DNA of 64,000 nt from Fasciola hepatica (GCA_948099385.1 CANUEZ040000179.1:11798001-11862000), one strand, 5' to 3'. Shown: positions 33,845 to 46,358, counted from the first letter of the stretch. Made by a program: numbers and translations. The notes: generated by a model not told the origin, from the letters alone.

Positions 33845-34822
33845 AAGATAGCTGGAGTAGATATAGAACTTGACGTGTTAGCAGTACAAAACTGGGCACG
33901 CAAATGGGACCTTCCACTAAACCTCACCAACTGTCAATGCTTGACCACAAATACAGGGGCTAGTGGGAATGGTGTGGGTTCGTTGCAAGTGGTCTCGCAG
34001 GTCAAAGACTTGGGCGTTATAATGGACAACAGCTTTAAGCCGTCAAAGCAGTGCACCTCAGCAGCCAATACGGCCAGGAGGGAACTCTTTCGAGTTAGAT
34101 CCATTATGTCGTGTAGAGATCCGGAGATATTCGTTCCGATATATCAGGCCATAGTTAGGCCGCATATGGAGTACTGCGTGCAGGCCTGGGCACCGTACTA
34201 CCAGAAAGATATCGACTGTCTGGAGAAAGTGCAAGGGCTAGCCACTAGAATGGTGGCTGGGCAAAGGGGGTTTAACTACACAGAGCGTCTCCGTGCCCTA
34301 GACCTATTCTCGATGGAAAGACGGCGCATTCGCGGGGATTTGATAGAAACCTTCAAGGTAATAAAAGGACTGTCAGGAATAAGTCGAGAAGACCTTTTTT
34401 CGCTGATCCCCGAGAGAGGCACAAGGGGGCATAGCCTTAGATTACAAAGGAAACATTCGAGGCTCCAAATTAGGGCGAAGTACTTCTCAAATAGAGTGGT
34501 ACCCTATTGGAATAAGCTCCCGGAAGAGGTCATTAGTACCACAACAGTGAAGGCCTTTAAGAAAGCACTAGACCTATGTTGGGTGGCGGTATACCCCGAG
34601 TTATGCTAAGCAACTTTTAGGGTCAGATGCAATTTACTTATTGTTTCCACCTTACTCTGCCAGGGCTGATACTGCACAAAATTTATGCCTTTCAGAAAAA
34701 GAAAATCACGCAGTGTTGGGAGCTACGGAAACGCGCCGACAACACAACTATCTGGATACACGATTGGCTCTAGCCACACCAAGTCCTGTGCAAACTGAAC
34801 TGAACTGAACTGAACTGACGTG
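33813..34822 (+). mobile_element. CR1-like LINE family A, 5'-truncated copy A2 with (TGAAC)n tail
   Basis: Starts at the polymerase motif, is open through the C-terminal region, has the family A 3' UTR (34,610-34,795) and ends TCCTGTGCAAACTGAACTG with four to five TGAAC units. The 5' boundary carries an inverted copy of its own first bases. Confidence 0.9.
33827..34609 (+). CDS. LINE A2: reverse transcriptase C-terminal half
   Basis: 260-codon open frame: FADDVKIAGVDIELDVLAVQ, NWARKWDLPLNLTNCQCLTT, VSQVKDLGVIMDNSFKPSKQ, GYW-free VVPYWNKLPEEVISTTTVKA and the end WVAVYPELC. No stop interrupts it, unlike A1, so A2 is the younger copy. The frame starts by truncation and has no own start codon. 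Confidence 0.85.
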   Translation: MFADDVKIAGVDIELDVLAVQNWARKWDLPLNLTNCQCLTTNTGASGNGVGSLQVVSQVKDLGVIMDNSFKPSKQCTSAANTARRELFRVRSIMSCRDPEIFVPIYQAIVRPHMEYCVQAWAPYYQKDIDCLEKVQGLATRMVAGQRGFNYTERLRALDLFSMERRRIRGDLIETFKVIKGLSGISREDLFSLIPERGTRGHSLRLQRKHSRLQIRAKYFSNRVVPYWNKLPEEVISTTTVKAFKKALDLCWVAVYPELC

Positions 34823-35119
34823 ACCTGGACTGGATTGCGCTACACCACGTGTGTTAAGCCGTGTAAGTTCTCTATACATTTCGTGGGTTCGATGGTTGAC
34901 TTAGCATGTCCCGTGGTCTTTGAATTGTTCACTTTTATCTGATAACTAAGTCCACTGGGTAGCTTCCGGAGGCGTACGTATATTGAGATTATTATAGTGG
35001 ATGCTCTTTTGTGATTGTTTGACCTTCCCGGTTGATGCTCTGTTGAGCATATTTACGGTGTGGAAGACCCTATTTTGTTCCACTTGCCTTTTAAGTTTCA
35101 ATCGTGAGTAAGAGGACTA

Positions 35120-35390
35120 TAAGTGAGACTGGTTCGGTTTATGAAATATCGTGAATTGAAAACTGCTTAGAAGATATGACGTACTAAGTCCAAGGTGAGG
35201 GTACCAAGTCGTCTTTTTCTGAAGTGAGTAGTGGGCAACCACAAGGCTTAGTCCTTTGGACACTAATGTTCCTGATTTATGTAAGTGGCCTGAGTGGCGA
35301 TCTGCATTGTTCTTTTTGCAGACGACTTTAAACTGGTGGGGAATCCCTCTGATACGGAGATATCCTTTTGAAAAAGCCGCACAGAAGCTA
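35120..35390 (+). pseudogene. LINE reverse transcriptase fragment
   Basis: In the frame starting near 35,225 the sequence reads PQGLVLWTLMFLIYVSGLSG and FFADDFKLVGNPSD. This matches the LINE polymerase blocks PQGSVLGPLLFLIYVNDL and FADDVKLVG. Only about 60 residues are recognisable, with no tail and no identified family. An isolated relict. Confidence 0.65.
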
Positions 35391-37509
35391 ACAGGTTTGT
35401 GGCTGCTTTTCGAGCGGTTTCTGAGTGGTTTTTGAACCGTTTCCAAACAGTTTCCGGGCGGTTTATTCCAGTTGCATGAAGTACGTTCATTTCTGTCACT
35501 TTTCCCAACTTACGTTTTCCTTTGCTCACTTACATCTCCTAAATTATGAAATTATAATAATTGTCCTTATTCTACCCGTTTTAAGCGCATGAAATATAAT
35601 GATCTTTAGCTTGGTATTTAAGGACATCTTGTTGAAATAGAGAGTACACATTACCACTGTCGCCGATTTTCCTTGTATTGATTCACCTTTTATCTGTGGA
35701 AAAGTGGCGACTGAACAGACCGCTAGGGAATCGTCCGAAAACCGATGTTACGAACAGACCGTGTGCTACGAGAGCCGTGCTGGGGACTGCTTCGTGCAAC
35801 GTTCCCCAGAATGTTCATAGATAACTTTGAGAATAATGTCCATGTTGCCTCACCCCTATATCCCCTCCTACAAGATTCGGTAGCCCAAAGAAGTAACTTC
35901 TGTGTTACTTCGCCGTTTCACATGCGATAGTGGGAATACTAAAAGGGCGCCATTTGTTTGTCGGCAACCACTTCAGATTGGTGACGTATCAACAATCGGT
36001 GGCCGTCCAACTTGTTAATAAATCAACGCGCAGGAATAGAAAGGAAAAAATCCTATAAAGATGCTTTTAGCTCTGCCTCTCAATTCGATATTGTTTCCAG
36101 TTTATGACGTAAAACTCCTGAAATGGATACACTCCGCGCTTCCGTGCTCTTGCCTTCGGTCGCGCCGACATGAACAAACGTTAGTTGTCATTATACCATC
36201 CGCGTAGTTCATGCGTTGCACGCCATAAATCCCCCGTTTTTCGTTCTACAATTAAAACAACATGATATCCTGTTGTCCAACTCCCCGGAATTGAGGGCTG
36301 TTATTCAAGTCATAATTCTTACCTCTCATCAAAGGTGTACAACCCCGATTTATAGGTCTGCTATTGGTGTCTCAGAGGTGCTGGCCTCATTCCCATCCTC
36401 TGTTTCTGGTACCTTATGCAAAGATATCTTCATAAACGTATAACAAACGTTTAGCTGCTCTAAGGCATCAGTACACTCGTTCTTCCACGAAGATAAGCTT
36501 TCTTAATTGACAAGTGTGGTGTAGTCTTAGCGAATTCATCTATGTTATATGAGGACTGCCTTAACGGCACTTACGTTTTAGTACTAAAAACTTAACAGTG
36601 GGACTTCTATTAAGACTGGAAATAACCAACCTCGTTGGGCACGAAAAATGCAGTCGTGGTGATAAGCCCAGTGATGGCAAATCTACCTGGCTTTCAGAAT
36701 GTATCCATGTTGTAACTTATGCTAGCTTGATCACGAGACTGGAAAAATCGTTTGCAAATATATCTGTAACGTATAATCGGTTAACAGAATGAGAGTTCAG
36801 AAGACAACACCTGATTGATGGGCTTTAATCAACCAAAAAAACGAAGCATAGGAGCTAAAAGAAGACGAGCGAAATGTTAGATGATGCAAACGAAATAGTA
36901 GTGAGTCATGAGGCAGAGGCACAGTAACAAATATCAATATCATTGCCAACTAGGCTGACACGATGTAGTAATCCACAAGCACGGTTGATAGCAGGAGTCT
37001 CGGTAAATGGATAACCCAGAGTTAAGCTTTAATCGACCTGTAACAAAGCCATAGCTAACAAGTAAATAGACAAAAGATACTGAGCGTTGATATGTACGTG
37101 AACAAGCAACGGGTAAGTGCACATTTACAAAACAGTTTCAGCCCTACCACATTCCCCCAACACAAAAGTTCAAGCCTGGCGAGTAAAGCTAACCAGACCT
37201 TGTTTGTTTTCGATCTTCGATATTTAGGGTTAGTTTTCGATAGGTCGCTCAACATCTGGTGCCCGATGCCCGAGAGATGGTGTATCCTCTCCAGCGTTAA
37301 TACAACGAATACGGGCATAATCGGAGTTGCACTGCTAAAGTTCAGCTTCCTCGTCTATTGGATCAGATTTCGAAGATCGGTTGGTTGTACGAAGAAGTGC
37401 CTGATTCGAATTCAGCAGCCAACTAGGTAATGACGTGCCAGCTATGGCTTTCCGGGTGTGCTGGAACATTTCCACATGCGGAGTAGAATTCGTCACCGTG
37501 CGTAGTGGA
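35391..37509. other. No recognisable feature
   Basis: AT-rich DNA with short frames only (for example 35,745-35,930 and 37,092-37,430). No protein motif, repeat or RNA gene was recognised. Confidence 0.5.
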
Positions 37510-40500
37510 GAACGAGGTCATCGTCATCATCGTACAGCGGTAAACAGCAGAGCAAGCTCACCAACCACTGCTTTCTTCGCCATGTTACAAGTAGCAAAAG
37601 AAATAATGAATATACAAGGTGGACAGGGAGTGAATCTACAGAGGTAGGAAAAAGCATGCCCCAGAATCCAACACACAATACATAGTTTTACTACAAAATG
37701 CGCATTTATCAACCATTTTAACTTGACGGAAAGTGACAACACGATCGCCACTGTTCACGATTCGCTGCCATATCCTTCGTTGTCTCCAGCCAATTGGTTG
37801 TGTGGTCTGTTGGACCACAACCCCGAAGGCGTAAAACATCTACTTTTACCAAGTTCGCTGTACATTTTCTCATTTCCCGTTGCCATGTCATCTGTTGACC
37901 TCCACGTGGTTTCTGCCACCCCCTAGGACGGACGGAAAACAGGGCACGGTATGGCAGACGTGTTTGCCATACGTAACATGTTTCCTAACCAACGAAGTCT
38001 AGTAATCTGGATAAGCTGTGAAAGAACCTTCTCCGAACTAGTACCCAATACTAGATTTCTGACGTCAGCATTGCTCACTTGGCTACTCCACCCAATCTCA
38101 GGGATAATACGCAAATGCCTGGTCGCAAACCCCAAGACGACGCATATCTTACGCAAACAAACCATGGATCTCGCAACTTTACGAAAAAAAACTAGAGGCA
38201 CCGCGGCACAGAACACACGATCTTTCAACTTCAGTGAAATATCAGGTCGGCACCACAAGTGTTTCAGTCCAGCGTACGCCGCTTGAGCCTTGGATATGCG
38301 CGTGCTCACCTCTACTACAGTGATGCCATTCGTTGTTACGCTACTGCTGAGATAAGTGAAACGGTCGTCAGTTATTTGTTCCTCCCCATTGAGCATCATG
38401 CTCGGAATCCTTGTCATCGTCTTGGAACGTCAGTTTACACTTTGAAGGTGCAAAGCGCATGTCTAATGAAGCTACAACCTTTGAAAGTCTGTCAAGTGCA
38501 CATTGCGCATGTTCCGTGCATTCGAACAAGCAGATAAGTTTGTCTGCGTAATATAGGTCACATTAGCTTCTCACTGTTTGCTAGTTTGACATCTCAATCG
38601 TGATGATTTCACAAGGCATCCTCCAGTATGTCGTCTACGAAAAAGTTGAACAAACATGGAGACATGGGTCATCCTTATCGAACACCACTGGTCGTTTCGA
38701 ACCGACCGAATAGTTCACCGTAAACCCTTACGCGGCCAGAGGTATGAGAATACAATGATCTCAGCAGGTTCATGAACTTCTGGGGCATACATTTTCGATG
38801 AGGAGCACTGGAAAACGATGCTCGATCAAGTGAATCGAAAGCGCCTTTCAAGTCTAAGAAAACCATTATTGTCGGTCGATGGTGCGTGTGACGCGTTTAA
38901 TGTAGTTGGCGAAGAGTAAAAATCTGGTCGATGCATCCTCGACCTGGGCGGAATCCGGCCTGTTGTTCGCAGGTGTAAGACGATGCGGGAAATCGAGGCC
39001 AATATTTTATTGTTATCGGCATTGAGCTAACCCAATGATGATTACTACAGTCATTGCGTATTACCTTCTTGAAGATGGGTGCACTCAATGATTCGCCCCA
39101 CAATAACGGAATATGCTGCTCGTTCCAAATGTCACGGATCAAGGTGGTAAATCGGTTCATCGACGCACAATCACCAACTTGGAAAAGAGATCGGGCGCCG
39201 GAGTCCGTCGAGACCGACCAATTTCCCCCACTTTAGTAATCCAAAGCATGACTCCATTTCCAATGGGGACTTAAATAATACTCCCAAAAAATCACGCTTG
39301 TTGACACAGGAGTAAGTACATCAGCGCGCAGCCAGCTAACCTCTTTCTTCAAACATCCGGCCCAGCGACCAAGCCTATGTTTTCTCTCATGAATAGATTC
39401 TGCAGTTCTATCGCATATAATTTTACTGACATGGGTTCGCCGTTCACCGGTGTCGCGAACAAGTTTGAGTAGTCTTTAACTGTTATCTAAAGCAACTGCT
39501 ACTCTCATTTCTTCGGCTACCCTGACCCACCAATTTTCGCGACCCTTCTTAAGGCTTTTCTTAACTTGCTTCTATAGATTTCTTCGTATCTTATTCATCT
39601 CTTTACAGTTCGAGAGTTGATGTTTTTGCTATGTTAGACTGACCGACTCTTGCGAAATCCAGTGCCTTTGATGAACAACTGATCTAGGACCACAGGCAAA
39701 ACCTGCTGCCGCGTGCATCGCCTGTTTGATATGAGCCCAATGCTCATCTACATTGCTGTTCGTCGTAGATCCTAGCTCGTGTGCTAATTTCTGTTCATAA
39801 CTGGTGCGAACTTCTGAATCAAACAAACATTGTACGGCTAACCGGGTTTGCGGTTTGCGTCGATGACTAGGGAGTTGGAGCGATAACTGCATCTAAACTA
39901 ATGCATGGTCCGACTCTACATACGTGGACCAGTAGGATTTACAGATTTGAACCGAACTGCGCCTCTTGTAGCCCACGGCGATATGATCAATCTGGCTTAG
40001 GGTACTTATAGAGTTAGAGCGCCATGTCGCTGCATCGGAAATTGGTGCCAGAAAAGAAAAATCGATTGTCTGCACAAAACTGGAGAAGCCTATCCCCGTT
40101 TTCCGTATGCTCAGCGGGTAAAGCACAACGGCCATCGAAACAAGCTTCTGATGCACTAGGTTAACCAACTTGTGCAGTGAAATCAGCTGCTAGCACTACA
40201 ATGCCAAAACCTTTGCTGCTGCAAACGAGGGTGGTGAGTTCATCATAGAACTCATCTCTCTGCGTGTCAGAGCTGCAGTCTGTTGGGTCGTATGCCGAGA
40301 TCACAAACAAATTGCGCTTAACACAACCATCCTTTCGAACGCCGACTGATTCTTGGAGTCTTATAGAACATAGACGACCGTTACAGGGATCCCGTCCAAG
40401 ACGGCAGCCTAAGCCTTGTCAGTCAAGACCATTCCTACAACACGGTGACTCGCAGCTCGAGCTACTTCGTCTCCTGAAGTGCGCAGAAAATACCTCGATG

Positions 40501-40605
40501 AGATACCAGGAGTAGTCAGTTGAATCACATTGCTCAAATCTTGGATAAGCGTTTCACTAAAGCAGCAGACATCAATCTACAGAGTTCCATGTAAGGGCTA
40601 CCATC
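37510..40605 (-). mobile_element. RTE-like LINE family R, copy R1
   Basis: - strand order: endonuclease (about 40,590-39,900), linker (39,892-39,510), reverse transcriptase (39,160-38,520), C-terminal region (38,417-37,925), 3' UTR and a (GAT)n tail at about 37,516-37,532. Blocks include ADFTAQVG-type residues, EQQAGFRPGRGCIDQIFTLR, FLDLKGAFDSLDR, YGELFGRFETTSGVR and RLRWLGNMLRMANT. The last is typical of the RTE/SR2-like C-terminus. The polymerase motif reads YADK rather than YADD (codons near 38,545), and the endonuclease carries an internal stop. The 5' end abuts the divergently oriented R2. Confidence 0.85.
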
Positions 40606-40614
40606 ACGACGAGA

Positions 40615-42618
40615 CCGCACCTTGACGTGGTGTGATGGTTTGCGCGCCTCCATGACCCAAACAGTTATACAGGATAGCTTCTTTAGGCCAGAGATGCAAT
40701 CATATTTGACAGATCAATGGGTAGAGGCCAGACAAGGTCCAGTCTCTTGGTCCTCCAGGTTGGGGGTCGATTTGAGCTGGCAACTCAGTCGGTAAAATCC
40801 CGCTGCCTTGCGGATTCGTTCTTCTTAGAACTAAAGGCTTTGGATGAGAACCCTAATCGTTTTCTTGCTTTGGGGCTAGACACCGTAGCAATACCCGTCC
40901 AACATCTCCCATGAACTGTACGAATACAAAGAATTTCATACTACACCGGTCGGGTTCAGGATAATCAGGACCGCGTTACCCATTGCATCGAATCGGGTGG
41001 GTAGTGATAAGTGGGCTACTGCTCAGAGTTCCTTCTCTTTTATTCAACCTTTGTTTTCTGTCCCTAACCACCCCTCTTTGTCCCCTCTATACACCCCTAA
41101 TGCTCCCACTGATAACACGGTCGATACTCACAACGATTCACTGTCAAACAGTGTCGGAAATAATCCTCTGTCTGGTATCTCACATTTTCTCGAGCCTCGT
41201 CAGCCTCTGAATCTCGGCTCCTTTGACGTGCGTACACTCATGCAGGCCAGTCAGCAGGTGTGCCTAGCCCTCACAATGAAGTCTCTGGAGATTGATGTCT
41301 GCTGCTTTAGTGAAACGCTTATCCAAGGTTCGAGCAGTGTGATTCAACTGACTACTCCTGGTATCTCATCGAGGTATTTTCTGCGCACTTCAGGAGACGA
41401 AGTAGCTCGAGCTGCGAGTCACCGTGTTGTAGGAATGGTCTTGACTGACAAGGCTTAGGCTGCCGTCTTAGACGGGATCCCTGTAACGGTCGTCTATGTT
41501 CTATAAGACTCCAAGAATCAGTCGGCGTTCGAAAGGATGGTTGTGTTAAGCGCAATTTGTTTGTGATCTCGGCATACGACCCAACAGACTGCAGCTCTGA
41601 CACGCAGAGAGATGAGTTCTATGATGAACTCACCACCCTCGTTTGCAGCAGCAAAGGTTTTGGCATTGTAGTGCTAGCAGCTGATTTCACTGCACAAGTT
41701 GGTTAACCTAGTGCATCAGAAGCTTGTTTCGATGGCCGTTGTGCTTTACCCGCTGAGCATACGGAAAACGGGGATAGGCTTCTCCAGTTTTGTGCAGACA
41801 ATCGATTTTTCTTTTCTGGCACCAATTTCCGATGCAGCGACATGGCGCTCTAACTCTATAAGTACCCTAAGCCAGATTGATCATATCGCCGTGGGCTACA
41901 AGAGGCGCAGTTCGGTTCAAATCTGTAAATCCTACTGGTCCACGTATGTAGAGTCGGACCATGCATTAGTTTAGATGCAGTTATCGCTCCAACTCCCTAG
42001 TCATCGACGCAAACCGCAAACCCGGCTAGCCGTACAATGTTTGTTTGATTCAGAAGTTCGCACCAGTTATGAACAGAAATTAGCACACGAGCTAGGATCT
42101 ACGACGAACAGCAATGTAGATGAGCATTGGGCTCATATCAAACAGGCGATGCACGCGGCAGCAGGTTTTGCCTGTGGTCCTAGATCAGTTGTTCATCAAA
42201 GGCACTGGATTTCGCAAGAGTCGGTCAGTCTAACATAGCAAAAACATCAACTCTCGAACTGTAAAGAGATGAATAAGATACGAAGAAATCTATAGAAGCA
42301 AGTTAAGAAAAGCCTTAAGAAGGGTCGCGAAAATTGGTGGGTCAGGGTAGCCGAAGAAATGAGAGTAGCAGTTGCTTTAGATAACAGTTAAAGACTACTC
42401 AAACTTGTTCGCGACACCGGTGAACGGCGAACCCATGTCAGTAAAATTATATGCGATAGAACTGCAGAATCTATTCATGAGAGAAAACATAGGCTTGGTC
42501 GCTGGGCCGAATGCTTCAAGGAGCAGTTTATCTGCCCTCGCTCTAGTGCAGTTACCCCTGTGTCACCAACTTTAGTTCTTTGAGTGGTATCACTTGGGCC
42601 ACCGTCGGAAGTGAAACG
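40615..42618 (+). mobile_element. RTE-like LINE family R, copy R2 (5' UTR and endonuclease, no RT)
   Basis: The 5' UTR at 40,620-40,760 resembles 53,987-54,130 (GTGTGATGG, CATGACCCAAA, CTGACAGATC-AT-G words). The coding part starts near 40,997: LNLGSFDVRTLMQASQQVCL, DVCCFSETLIQ (catalytic Glu), then an in-frame TAG at 41,456-41,458 right after MVLTDKA. Further pieces in other frames reach VVLAADFTAQVG and the linker RENWWVRVAEEMRVAVALD. Homology to R4 ends near 42,618, before the reverse transcriptase. It therefore lacks the 3' half, which is unusual for a LINE insertion and suggests DNA-level rearrangement. Confidence 0.82.
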
Positions 42619-43095
42619 AGTGCCAAAGTAGCCGTGTGAAGCCGAAGCTGCAGACCAGCTGAACTTTTCTAAAGTGCTCCGCCCAGCCTCTGAGACGGCG
42701 GTACTGATTGTGAATTGGCGGAGCATCAGCTTCACAGATTGTTTTACTCACGCATAATGGGTCTCTGGCGGCAACTAGCGCAAGATAGAACAGCTTGCGG
42801 GGATTTTCCGAATCGGCAACGCGCTGCATTTCTGATGCATGTTGCGACCATCAGATTTCGCGATCCCTGCGTAAACTTGTGCTGAGTGCTTCGTTATGCT
42901 TTTTTCAGACGGGGCCTCCGAATGCCTCAGTATGGTCGAAGGTGGGTGTCTAAGGCTCCAAGATGGCCACTCCTCCTGAAAGCCTCTCGAAATGCTCCCA
43001 AATGATCTTTGTCTAACACAGCCTCTGCTGGGGAATTCCCATCCACTGCCTTCTCGTGATGGAGGTGTTCCCACCAAAGTGAGAGGACAAAACAA
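42619..43095 (-). pseudogene. RTE-like LINE fragment (linker region) joined to a dispersed repeat
   Basis: - strand frame 42,829-42,590 reads MQRVADSENPRKLFYLALVA and RRLRGWAEHFRKVQL, the RTE linker before the reverse transcriptase (A---GN-R-LF-LI, RWAEHF--QF). It is followed at 42,895-43,095 by a segment shared with 48,515-48,700 and, inverted, 51,965-52,140. The RTE linker here points opposite to R2, so 42,618 is a junction between inverted fragments. Confidence 0.6.
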
Positions 43096-43735
43096 ATCGT
43101 GGACTCGGACTATCTACCTTCCAGCCGAGATTGACTGGTTTGCCCTCCACTTCCGGCAGCCTTCGTTCACACCGACACACGCAGAAACAAAACATTTTGG
43201 TATTCGGCAATTCAGTGCGAATCAAAAGACCCCGGGTGTTGACTACTCTACCATTTTATTTTATATCACTCACACGCACCATTTGAACATATTGTTAGTC
43301 GTTTCGTTGATTGTTGCGTTACAGAAAATGTAACGGGATCATCACGAATTTTCGACAACAATTGTTCACTTGAACTTACTTTCTCAAGTGACTATAGACA
43401 TTCTCTACAGACTGGAATCTCTTATTCCTGATCTTTGAGTTATTTTGACCCGTAACCTTACTTACATACACATACTACGCTGATACTTATAGCCTCTTTC
43501 TCGTTGTTACGGCATTCTCCGAAACATTCTTGATCCCTTTTTCATTCACAAACAAAAACTTCTCGAACTTGGAACAGAATTTAGCTATGATCAGAATTAT
43601 ATTCGTCCGTGGCAATCTCGATAACATCATATAGTTGTTTCATTTCACAGGCATGAATACGGATTTCGAAGCATAATGAAAATTTATAGTAATCAAAATA
43701 ACTTCACAATAAATCGGTTTCACTAAGCGCTCTCA
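43096..43735. other. No recognisable feature
   Basis: AT-rich, with only short frames. It could contain the 3' end of the Tc1/mariner element that follows, but no terminal inverted repeat was found by eye. Confidence 0.5.
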
Positions 43736-44740
43736 TGTAGTATTAGTCTTTGTGGTTGACGAAGCTTGAACACAGCGAATCACTGAACTCATTAATGGCG
43801 TCCCGCGAAATTTTCTCCAGAAAGGATATTCGCCACTCGGTCTTCGTTGCTGTGGTACCCGGAGGTCCTTGCAACATTGCCATGTACCCAAGTCGGATAT
43901 TACTCTTTATTTTCGACTTCAAAACACTCCTCATATTTTACATAAGATTAAACATAGGAAAATACGGACACGTGGATGAATCTGTGCTACGGAAATAGAT
44001 TCCAATTTCGAGTGGCAAGGAGCGTTATCACATGTGATTACAACTCTACTCGTTTCTCTCAGTTTATCCGAGATTTTGCACAGCTATTGCTTGCATTTTT
44101 CGCTTGTGTAAGACCCACTTTTGATTCCAATATCCACTACACCCGCTTGATTCATAGCTCCAATGATGTGTAAGTTTATTCCACGTGAATTCATCACCAT
44201 TGTAACAGCACTTTCACCCAAGGACGATCTCACGATTTCTCCGGCATAAAAGACTGAAATTCGTTTCATCAATCCAGAACAGGAAACGGTTTTCTGTCTC
44301 GAAATTAAGTATTTTTTCTACATAAGATTTCCGCCTCTTTTTGTTGATTCCAGTATAATACGAACAGGTACCGGACTCACTGATTTACTGGTTATCAACC
44401 TCCCACCTGGGCATCGACTGATGGTGGGAACACCGACAGAGTTCTCACTATCGCATACATCCGGATTTTTATTTCATCCAGAGTGATCGTTGCAACTTCA
44501 GAAGTTCACTCCGAAATCTCATCTACCTTAAATTCAGAAAGCATGATACTTCGTCCCCCTTTTTTCTTCGGAATCAACTGTTTATTCAAAGATCTTACCC
44601 AAGAATGGGCCGTTTTATATTTGATTCCACATCGAGCAGTATTTTCTCAGTCCTCGCCCTCGTTGTATGCGTCAATGACCCGCGTACGTGTTTCAGATGC
44701 AAATTGTGCGTACTAACCTCGCTGTTTCCAGTTCACAGCT
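43736..44740 (-). pseudogene. Tc1/mariner-type (IS630 superfamily) transposase pseudogene
   Basis: - strand, in several frames: N-terminal helix-turn-helix-like RVIDAYNEGED and IKYKTAHSWVRSLNKQLIPK (about 44,690-44,580), then RKSYVEKILNFETENRFLFW with IDETNFSL (first Asp, about 44,300), GESAVTMVMNSRGINLHIIG (about 44,215-44,160), VVITCDNAPCHSKLES (second Asp, about 44,040-43,995) and NMRSVLKSKIKSNIRLGYMA (about 43,930-43,870). The position of the third catalytic residue (usually NPIEN) reads N-L-M-stop-N, so the Glu codon may have become TAA. Several frameshifts and stops. Dead copy; exact family not assigned. Confidence 0.72.
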
Positions 44741-45767
44741 TCACAGTTCATCTAAAGTAAAATGAACAATGTGCATTATTTCCAACTATTTGGTGACATT
44801 TTCTGTTGGGAAAAGTTTGCTGATTAAACAGATTCTTCACTGATGCTCAGCTTTCTGGATGAACCGCTGTTCTGGATAGGGCTGTCAGACACGAACTACT
44901 GCAATTACGAAAGAAAAACGAATTCGGACATAACTAAATGATTATATCATTTTATCGGCTTTATAGATGGAATTCATTACTGCGACCATTCAAGCGCAGC
45001 AAACAAACCCACTAGCCATAACCACCATGGCGAGCATCCAATGTAAAGAAAGCCACTAGGTACACGTCTGAATCAGTTAATCAAGCCCCAGTCTACATAC
45101 CGATCTGAATCGATCACAGATTGCCGCTGTTACGAGGCTAGTAGCCTAGGCTTTTTGTGGATGTTGGTAACACGAAATACAGAAAAACGCTCATAATTCT
45201 TGTACCTGGGAATTTATACATTTTGACATCTGAAGTGCTGCCTAGCTGCCACTCAAGCACGGAACTCGTTCGTGTGTCCCGAGAATTTTCTATCACCACG
45301 CGGCAACGGGGAGGGCGGCGGATTGAAATCTGGATACATTTGCTCCATTGTAACTGCACTACAGTTCTCGTTTCCCATTGTTAGCCTCGGGGTCAGTCTG
45401 TGACCGCAGTGTGATTTCACTTGCTTTGTTCATTTCGCTCACTTTTGCACGCGTAAAGCCGACTGAGAGGCTTGCCTCTGCCTACTGGTCCTAATAGTGA
45501 TCAATTCATCTGGTTCGGTAACATGATAGTTAGCGAGCCTCTTAGCTTTGGTTACGACAAGGTCGAGTCCATGTGCGTAATTGTGGACGCACATTACGGT
45601 GCGATGCGCAGACGACGAGCGCACTGTGTGGTGACCTACGCGAAATGTGTAGGAGTGATTGATGCGCTGATCTTCAGACCAATCAGGAGGAAATTTCACA
45701 CAAATAATCGAATGTCACTTCTGGATAATTTGGACCTAATTGCGAAAAATGCGGAAAATAGTATAAA
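44741..45767. other. No recognised gene
   Basis: A 120-codon + strand frame (45,472-45,834) runs into the 591-bp duplication, but shows no motif I know. Otherwise short frames only. Confidence 0.45.
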
Positions 45768-46358
45768 ATATTGTCATAATGGAGAAAACAGCGTAGTGGT
45801 ACACGTTCTGGATGGCACGAGCATTTTTAACTGATACCAGACAAACTGCTCATTGGGGATGATGGCTCTCTGGGTAGTTCAGATCGAACGATTACCGACA
45901 GCCGGAATAAGTATTGACCTTATTATTGAAGGAGGTATTCGGAAGAATCCGACGATGCAGTTGAGTTCAGTTTTCGGTTGCCACCCTCCGGCATCGTCTA
46001 GTAAAAGGCGAAAAGAATAGAAGTATAGTGATAAAGATTCAAAAAAGTCAAATTATCAAGCGGAATTCAAGACGGCAAGGCAAGAGTCCGAATGCACTTA
46101 CACCACTGACCGTGACATTTGTCCATATCACTTAATATTTCCAACCATTTGTTGGGCGCATCACGTAGACCCCAACCTAGAAGTCTAACACGTCCTATGT
46201 GGCCAAGTTCACTCGTCTAGGCTTTCATACCTTTTTGCCATGTCATTTACTGGCCACCTCGACTTACCTTCCAATCGCTATTCGGCTCCGAGAACAGCGT
46301 ACGCTGAGGAATTCTGTCGGTGAGCATGCGTTACCCATGTCCCAACCACCTGAACCTG
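45768..46358. repeat. 591-bp duplication, copy 1
   Basis: Matches 55,129-55,719 base for base, with no indels and two substitutions by eye (near 45,850 and 46,209). Its right half is the decayed - strand 3' end of an RTE-like element that continues into family T. Flanks differ abruptly at both ends. Confidence 0.95.

Noticed and set aside
32520..34822. LINE reading frames 32,526-33,341 and 33,827-34,609 as genes
   Set aside because: They begin at 5' truncation points inside the reverse transcriptase with no start codon or promoter. They are open fragments of insertions.
37092..37430. 112-codon + strand frame upstream of the R1 3' end
   Set aside because: No motif; it ends by chance before R1, with no supporting splice or composition signal.
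45472..45834. 120-codon + strand frame running into the 591-bp duplication
   Set aside because: No known motif, and the second copy of the duplication has a different upstream sequence in frame, so the frame is not a conserved unit.
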